This document shows, piece by piece, positions 20,449 through 26,124 of a stretch of 26,124 nucleotides of DNA; position 1 is the stretch's first letter; every line of letters starts with the position of its first letter. This stretch comes from Cudoniella acicularis (taxonomy: Eukaryota; Ascomycota; Leotiomycetes; Helotiales; Helotiaceae), in assembly GCA_013054445.1 (NCBI GenBank), contig JAAMPI010000775.1, forward strand, positions 1 to 26,124, in the 5' to 3' direction. Below the pieces are notes generated by a model. It ran no database searches. It was given only the letters and a program-made list of their open reading frames with translations, and was not told the origin of the DNA. The translations under genes were made by a program, and so were the position numbers.

Positions 20449-21849
20449 TCACCTGTCTAGAAGAATCATTAGTATCAACTCAGAAGACAATACTAGTATA
20501 CCTATACGCTTTATTTAGAGTTTAGACCGCCGTTCGCGTAAAGTTAGACCTAGCCTCTTTCGTCGTCGTTTCTCAAAATTCACCAGGTCGAAGGCTAGCA
20601 CTATCCTACGCAATTCTTACGCCTTTCTCTCTCGCTAAATATCAAGTAGCTCCTTGTCTCTAATATTCTATAGCGGTTCCTACGTAGACTAGTCTTCGGT
20701 ATAACTATCCTAAAGGAGCAGGTAGTGCGTTCCCCGACCTTCTTACTTCTCTACTAATATACGATCAACAGAATAAAGGTCATCTTCTATGCTTTGACGG
20801 GAGACAGTATCCTTCCAAACTTCATCCTCACTTATCGTCTCGTCTCCTGATTCACCAAGCTCGCACTCTCTAGCCTCCGCAGCCGTTAGCAACTCTTCAG
20901 CTACTAGAGCCGTCTCGTACTCTCCCGTTACGGAGTCCGTGTCAGCCTCAGTTGTAGATATAGGATTGGGAAGCTTGATCAGATTTCCAAGAGGTCCTCG
21001 GATATAGTATATGTGATTTCTAACGCCTCTTAGCAACCTGACCTCTTGAATCCATGCCCTACCTAGCAGAAGGGAAGGTAGCTCGGAAACTACGTATATA
21101 TCGATTGTTGTTTCAACGCTAGCTACCTGGATACTGAATCGACAATATTGACTAATTAGAATACTACGGTTCTCGACTCTTATTCTTATGGTGCCGCTAG
21201 AATGCAGAGATAAGCCGAGTTTGTCGGCTATCGACCGAGGAAGAAGGTTGTGTATGCTATCTCTATCAATCTTCACTCGTCCTAGCTCTACCGTCCCTTT
21301 TCTTAATACTATCACCGCTCTGGTGTATAAAGAGCCTCTCCTGAAATTGTCTTAAGGTATTTGTCGGAGAACGGTAATTGCGCTGCTTGCGGCATCGGAA
21401 CCTGTCTTATTCCTACCCTCGGCCTTAGTAGGTTGGTCATCTTCGGTATAATGACACCTGTCACCCAAGGATTAGGGAACTTGAGACTCTCGTCTAAGGG
21501 GAGGATAACACAGCCCGCGAAGTTCAGCCTCCATTTCTGGCCGGATTGCCTATCGGCATAGGACTCCCGGAAGGCGATGATTGTTAGCAATCGTAAACCT
21601 AGGCTACTGTCTCTCAGAATCGTGTAGCAGAACATTCCGAATCTTATTTTTTATGTATTGGTATTGCGGATACTTTTCAGCAAGCCATTCATAAACTTCG
21701 CAGATGCTCATTTGTGAACTTTGAGACCTCTACAAGCACGTGGCGACTAAGCGGATGCCTTCCCCAGGTGCTAGGATCGTCCTGGTGGCTGGCCTGACCG
21801 AATTATGTTTAAGCGTACGAGATGTACTTCTAGATGAAACAGAATCCAT
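20449..21849 (-). pseudogene. Forkhead-like domain fused to retropepsin-like domain
   Basis: ATG at 21849-21847 opens a frame of 467 codons ending with TGA at 20451-20449, interrupted by about 13 TAA/TAG (the first five at codons 40, 82, 100, 126 and 166). Residues about 30-112 fit a forkhead winged helix: IRLVATCL-stop-RSQSSQ, MSICEVYEWLAEKYPQY (helix 1-2), IKNKIRNVLLHDSER (recognition-helix region), PRFTIAN, then PGVLCR-stop-AIRPEMEAE, where Trp is expected at the stop. Residues about 178-300 fit a retropepsin-like fold: VKID195RDSIHNLLPRSIADKL (catalytic Asp with RDS in place of the usual G-S/T context), IDIYVV, and LLLGRAWI at 260-267. The tail is acidic, then basic (FEKRRRKRLGL). Codons 167-368 are uninterrupted. 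A transcription-factor-like DNA-binding domain with a domesticated protease is inferred. A plus-strand 66-codon and a minus-strand 107-codon open frame here are overlapping shadows. Confidence 0.65.
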
Positions 21850-22787
21850 ACTGGAATTGGTGGTTGGATTTTGTTAGAGGGCTGATATCTGCGATGCGTA
21901 ATTTGAGGAAAGATAATAGTCGTGATACGACAATTGTGGAATTTGGCTCTTTCTAAGGGGAGAGAGCGTCTATTTATGCGATATCAGCGATCAGGACTTG
22001 TAAATAATCCTTCTCTTGTCTTCTTGGATCTTGAAGACGTGCCAAATTTAGAGCAGAGTTCTCTCTTAATTTGGTGGCAGATTTGGGTTCCCGGCATGCT
22101 GGGGCCAATTCATCACCACGTCAGCCGAAGTGGGGCACGGGGCTCAAATCAAGCCAGGGTGCAGAAACAGGGTGTAGAAACAGGGTGTAGAACAAGGTGC
22201 TGGAGGGGCATAATGCGTAATAGGACTAGGAAACAATCAATCAACGCCTGACACAAGTGTTAGTAAGTCACGTTATTTGATGACAGCAAGATGTCTGGAT
22301 TGATTAATGACCTTATTACAATATCACTAAGATGAAAAAGTTCTAATCCAATGACATGCACTAAATTTACATACCATTGATCTACAAGGATAATCAAGAA
22401 TAGAAGTAGGTGCCAAAATGGGATCCCTACGGTTGCAAGCATCAGATGCCAGTTTTAGCTCCCTCCCTTTCTTCTTCGCGTTTTTGGATGATCGATTTCA
22501 GGTCCTATAATTGTAATCACGGTACTCATCTGCTGGTGCCAATTTTAGCTCCTCATGGCCACAGCTTGCGGATCTGATCTCGCTTTGCAAGTCAAGATCA
22601 GCTGTAGCACAATCACAATGCGGACGAGGCCATGAAAATCCCTAATGGACACGATGACAATGACTATAAGCCAATTGATACTAACTAATGAATAATCCTT
22701 AGCGTTAAGAAACCTACCCCGAAAAAAGAAAAAAAGAACCCGTAAATGCCTTCAGAAGCCTGCCTGGGGGCGTTGATTATCCCGACT
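21850..22787. other. Intergenic, largely non-RIP sequence
   Basis: Base composition is closer to normal. It holds the minisatellite at 22156-22203. A ttttagctcc block preceded by tgcca recurs at about 22447-22463 and 22537-22552. A 109-codon plus-strand open frame at 21922-22251 runs through the minisatellite, and I do not regard it as a gene. Two short minus-strand open frames here also lack support. Confidence 0.4.
22156..22203 (+). repeat. Short minisatellite, plus orientation
   Basis: Three to four units of about 12 bases of the type acagggtgtaga and aacaaggtgctgg. The same unit family occurs in the opposite orientation at 25167-25226, on the other side of the transporter gene. Confidence 0.75.
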
Positions 22788-24688
22788 TTACCGATAACGA
22801 AGACGCTGAAGTGAACTCTCATCCACAGTCGGCCTTTTCTTCTCACTGTTATACCTAAATCCCTGCTCCGTCTGCAACTTCCTCTCCAAACTAATCTCCC
22901 TCGTCCATACCATGCTCGCAATAAACGCTACCCCAGCCAGCACACACATAATACACCACACCATCCTTAAGCTCTTAATATAAGCCTTAATCACCACCTC
23001 CTTTATCACCCCTTCCTCCCCAATATTGCTCCACGCTTTTACGACCTGCACGAACGAACTCGTATCCCGAGACCACTCATCTGCAAATGTCGAGTATGTG
23101 GTAGCGAGGATTTTCTTCTTTAAGACATTCTGGAAGATGACGCCGGAGATAGCGACACCGAGCGTTTGCCCGAAGGCCCGGAAAAAACTATATATAGCGC
23201 CGGCAAAAGGCAGGTCGGCGTTAGAGGCCGAGGCTTGGGCGGCGAAGCCTTGCGCACTAAAGAGCATGCCGAGGCCGATGCCAGCGACGAGGGAGAGGAA
23301 GATCCAGGAGGGAATATTAGTTGATTGGTTGAGGCAGATAAGGAGGCCCATGCCGAGGGTTGTGAGGAACCATCCGATCTAGAGTGAGGGCCTGTAGTGA
23401 CCGTCTTGGTGATTACAAGACCGATGACGACGGCAGCGGGTGCGACGGTGAAGGTGAAGGGAAAGATAGCGATGGCGGAGGTGATGGGCGAGTAGTTTTT
23501 CGCGACCTCGAAGTAGAGGGGCATATAGTAGAGGAGCGACCAAACGATTAGGCCTTGGACTAGGGTACCGATGTAGGCGACAATTGCGGTTGGGCTGTTG
23601 AAGAGGGTGCGGCGTATGAGTGGTTCGGTAGATATATAGACAGAATATATGATAAAACCGATGAGGCCGAAGATGCCAAGGATAAGGGGAACAAGAGTTC
23701 GCTATAAGGACCAGTCGTACATTACACCGCCCTACAAATGTTAAATTAATGCTTTGAATAGAGCGCGGATGGTAGACTGACCCATGTTACTAGAACGAGA
23801 CAACTTGTCAGCGCAGCGACGAAGAGGAAAGATCCAAACCAGTCGAAGGTGCGTAATTTAGTCCTGATTGACCCTTCCTTGATATATAGCCTGAGACAAA
23901 TAGGGATTCCTATAGCAGCGATCACACAGAATAGAATGTTAAGCCAGAAAATCCACCGCCAGGTGACTTTCTCCGCTAGAGCGCCACCGATAACTAGACC
24001 GATGACAGATCCAATGGCCTACTAGAGTGAAATCACAGACATGTATTTACCTCGCTCTCGAAGAGTAACCATATCAGTAATAACAACATAGGTAAGAGCG
24101 ACAAGGCCCCCGCCGCCGATACCTTGTACACATCTTCCCACAAGTAATAGGGACACATTATTAGCAATCGATGCGATGATAGTGCCTATAGTGAAAAATA
24201 ACAAGGCTGCTAGAAGGACCGGCTTTCGACCGATGATGTGCGAGAAGGATGCCCATGAAGGTTAAAAGACTGTCGAGCATCTGTGGTTCTATAAGTACTT
24301 ATACTTGTGAAGTAAGAGGGTTGCCTCTAGCTTACAAGAGAAACGAAGTCCCTACCCAGAAAGCTTAGATAGTAGTGGTGCCTTTCAAATCTGTAGCTAT
24401 TATCTTGAAGTTAATTAGTATAGTATCAGGATGGCTTGAGTAGTCTCTTACAGGTAATGCTACTGAGAGAATAGTGGCATCAATAGCACATATAAGATTA
24501 AGGAGTGCCAAAGTCCCAAATGTTCCATAGAACCTCCATCCCCTCTTTACCGAAACAGGTTGCTCCTCCATTTCCATTTCGGAAATATCGCCAGCTTGTA
24601 TAGGTTCTAAAGGGGTGTGCAAGAGTTTCGAGCTTCGTATAGGCAGGTAAGGACTTTGGAACGAAGTAGCCGGCGGTGGCTGTTGTAT
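22788..24688 (-). pseudogene. DHA2-type MFS multidrug transporter, RIP-broken
   Basis: Plasma-membrane drug:H+ antiporter family with 14 helices. Exons are 24688-24452, 24403-24336, 24280-23782 and 23731-22788. The introns 24451-24404 (48 bases, branch site tactaat), 24335-24281 (55) and 23781-23732 (50) have GT..AG ends. The protein would be about 582 aa. Signatures seen: NLICAIDATILSVALP (helix 1), FSHIIGRKPVLL (motif A), VGRCVQGIGGGGLVALTYV, then AIGSVIGLVIGGALAEKVTW and RWIFWLNI (motif C and next helix). The stops TAA 24365, TAA 24262, TAG 24022 and 24019, TAG 23702 and TAG 23379 all replace expected Gln or Trp. One base is missing near 23401: KTG becomes KTV and the frame shifts. Adding that base makes the coding length divisible by three. 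The likely start at 24688-24686 is ATA, explained by RIP of ATG. An in-frame ATG at 24577-24575 is an alternative. Confidence 0.88.
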
Positions 24689-25504
24689 TTAGCTTTAAAC
24701 TCGACAGATTTTAGCAAACAAGGGAGGAAAGCACAATAGTGTTACGCAGAAGAGAAGGATACTTGTGATCGCTTGTAGTGTTGATGCGATTGCGCTTAGT
24801 TATATAATCTGGCGGAAAGCTTTTCCTTTATTAGACCCCCTCGGGTGACGGCGATATATTCTCCATAATAATCTAAGGCAGACAGAGATCCTAAATACGG
24901 CTCCTTGTTACTAATAACTGTTGATTTCCGCATTGTCAATTGCTTAGGTATAACAAGGACTACTTTCAGTCAGTGGGACCCGGATTGTGAAGAGTGTGGG
25001 GCCAGGAAATAAGCTTGCACTATTGATAGCTCCCATTCCCTCACTTTTGTGGGCTTTTGTTGTGTTCGGTAGTTAACTTAACCTCTAATATAGCTTACGT
25101 GACGTTGAGAACTAAGCGCGTGGCGACTAGCGAATCAAATGTGTTTGTCTCCAATTTCTCTACTAGCCTCTACACCCTTGTTCTGCACCCTTGTTCTGCA
25201 CCTTGTTCTGCACCTTGTCTCTGCCCCGCCTTTCTGCCCTAGTCTGGGAAGGATTAAAAGTTCGGATGAAATTATGTTCGAACCATCCGTCTCCTTTGCC
25301 TCAAATTGATGAAGTAGGGTCCGGATTTGCAACTGATATCACCGATAAGCACTAGGTATAGACTGCATATCTTGCAAGCGTTGGTGTAAGAGTGCTATGC
25401 TACAAAATTTGTTATACCTCGAGTACTAATTTATATTTAAAGCTGTCTAAAGACCTTATTGAGAATCTTATTCTAGTGATTTCTAAGCAGCATCTGTTCT
25501 AAAA
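24689..25504. other. Intergenic region
   Basis: Between the 5' end of the transporter gene and the secreted-protein gene on opposite strands. Contains the minus-orientation minisatellite at 25167-25226. The short open frames at 25057-25242 (plus) and 25135-25332 (minus) run through the minisatellite and are not supported as genes. Promoters of both divergent genes should be here, but no clear TATA box was identified. Confidence 0.4.
25167..25226 (-). repeat. Short minisatellite, minus orientation
   Basis: Four to five units of 12-13 bases of the type ttgttctgcacc on the plus strand (ggtgcagaacaa on the minus strand). Same family as 22156-22203 but inverted, so the pair flanks the transporter gene at about 3 kb separation. 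Confidence 0.8.
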
Positions 25505-26026
25505 ATGGTCATTATTCGCCTTCCTTTCCTTTGGCTCTACAGCCTTACCAATGCCTTTCTGGGAACTCCTGTACCATCGATATCGTCGCCTAGCCCTACC
25601 AGCCAGCCGCATTACACATTCGACGAACTCTACAACCTCCAAGTCAAATTCTTCGATAATTTCATCTACCTAGCAGACGTCACTCAAGCAAAGTCTATCA
25701 ATTCAACGCTGCTGGCAGAGGATATACAAGGGCGGATTGACATCACAAGGACATTTGACGGCCGGGAGCTCAACACGGAGTATCTCTTTAGGCTTTTTGC
25801 AAACCTCGTAGCAGATCCTCATTCTATCAGCTTGTTAGGAGTCCTAATTTCATATGAAATCTTGCATTTCGCTGCTAATGAATACGTCACTTCGGCTGCT
25901 ACTCGATTCATGTTCAATTTCACCAGCCTCGGTCTCATTATACCTATTGAGATTGATAGTTGGAATACTTGGAATAAAGCTAGGCAGGTTACGCAGTATA
26001 ATAGGAGCTTCAAGTATTGGCAATAG
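25505..26026 (+). CDS. Intact secreted protein of unknown function, 173 aa
   Basis: ATG at 25505 to TAG at 26024-26026, with no internal stops and normal CpA/TpG content, so it escaped RIP. The N-terminus (MVIIRLPFLWLYSLTNAFLG) fits a signal peptide with a likely cut near residue 17-22. A Pro/Ser linker follows (PSISSPSPTSQP), then a domain with NFIYLADV, QAKSINSTLLAEDIQGRIDI, DGRELNTEYLFRLFANL and a C-terminal SWNTWNKARQV. N-glycosylation sequons occur at NST, NFT and NRS. There are almost no cysteines, unlike typical small cysteine-rich effectors. The pattern recalls uncharacterised secreted fungal proteins (from memory); I cannot name a function. The next base run (26027-26124) shows nothing. 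Confidence 0.75.
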   Translation: MVIIRLPFLWLYSLTNAFLGTPVPSISSPSPTSQPHYTFDELYNLQVKFFDNFIYLADVTQAKSINSTLLAEDIQGRIDITRTFDGRELNTEYLFRLFANLVADPHSISLLGVLISYEILHFAANEYVTSAATRFMFNFTSLGLIIPIEIDSWNTWNKARQVTQYNRSFKYWQ

Positions 26027-26124
26027 ACGGTTGGTTATATAATTGCCTTAAGGTATTCTCTTAACTTTATATCTATGTTTAGAATTTGTCTAAGTCTAAC
26101 AGTGCCCCTTTACTCAACGCTACT

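Larger units (their letters stand above)
1..20450. other. RIP-mutated block of degenerate genes
   Basis: CpA and TpG are very scarce, TpA is very common and CpG is retained. In 12241-12300 I count 9 TpA, 5 CpG, 0 CpA and 0 TpG. This is the footprint of CpA-to-TpA mutation on both strands, the RIP process of filamentous ascomycetes that acts on duplicated DNA. It explains why CAA, CAG and TGG codons appear as TAA/TAG, why Cys (TGY) appears as Tyr, why His (CAY) appears as Tyr, and why start codons appear as ATA. Frames read through TAA/TAG stay open for hundreds of codons and close at TGA. RIP implies that the block was repeated in the genome, but no second copy is visible in this window. Confidence 0.85.

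Noticed and set aside
1..20450. Alternative genetic code or stop readthrough as the reason for many TAG/TAA
   Set aside because: The bias also appears as Cys-to-Tyr, His-to-Tyr and ATG-to-ATA changes and as CpA depletion in spacers, so mutation explains it better than recoding. The gene at 25505 uses TAG as a normal stop.
21312..21635. 107-codon minus-strand open frame next to the retropepsin domain
   Set aside because: It overlaps, in another frame, the ATG-to-TGA forkhead-retropepsin frame, which explains both sides with RIP-type stops only.
21922..22251. 109-codon plus-strand frame near the transporter
   Set aside because: It runs through a minisatellite, has no recognisable domain, and overlaps the likely promoter of the minus-strand gene.

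Overview
The window looks like a filamentous ascomycete (Pezizomycotina-type) genome segment. A heavily decayed block fills about 1-20,450. A lighter-hit flank follows, with a broken transporter gene and one intact secreted-protein gene. The decay is typical of RIP (repeat-induced point mutation). CpA/TpG dinucleotides are scarce and TpA is abundant, while CpG is kept: the 60 bases 12241-12300 hold 9 TpA, 5 CpG, no CpA and no TpG. Almost every in-frame stop in the recognisable genes is TAA or TAG where CAA, CAG or TGG would be expected. No rRNA, tRNA or CRISPR was seen.

Reading through TAA/TAG (the RIP stops) but stopping at TGA recovers long single-frame genes that look like noise at first sight. 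From left to right they are: a coiled-coil protein running off the left edge (minus); a fragmentary pair at 1.6-3.3 kb; a 588-codon plus-strand gene at 5317-7083 with an Ala/Lys 15-bp repeat; a 713-codon minus-strand gene at 9970-7829; minisatellite-rich spacer at 10-11.5 kb; a plus-strand gene at 11.7-13.1 kb; and a conserved but uncharacterised fungal gene on the minus strand at 13.76-14.57 kb. Then comes the most striking pair. A Suv4-20/SET9-like SET methyltransferase relic (plus, 15.8-16.7 kb) converges on a 967-codon minus-strand frame (19843-16940) that fuses a JmjC demethylase-like domain to a cysteine-rich pre-SET, SET and post-SET module. A near-perfect 27-bp inverted repeat (13474-13500 and 19903-19929) brackets the 13.76 kb gene and both chromatin genes. 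A strong hairpin sits exactly between the converging 3' ends.

To the right, 21849-20449 (minus) is a second unusual architecture: an N-terminal forkhead-like winged helix joined in one frame to a C-terminal retropepsin-like domain, broken by RIP stops. Next, 24.69-22.79 kb (minus) is a DHA2-type (14-TM) MFS multidrug transporter gene with three small introns, six RIP-type stops and one single-base deletion. It is flanked by the same short minisatellite in opposite orientations. The last gene (25505-26026, plus) is an intact 173-aa secreted protein.

My overall reading, which is inference, is a RIP-inactivated gene-rich mobile or repeated segment. It carried chromatin-modifying enzymes, and it lies next to ordinary accessory genes that were partly caught by the same mutation. 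No transposase, reverse transcriptase or captain recombinase was recognised, so the mobility claim rests on RIP and on the inverted repeats only.
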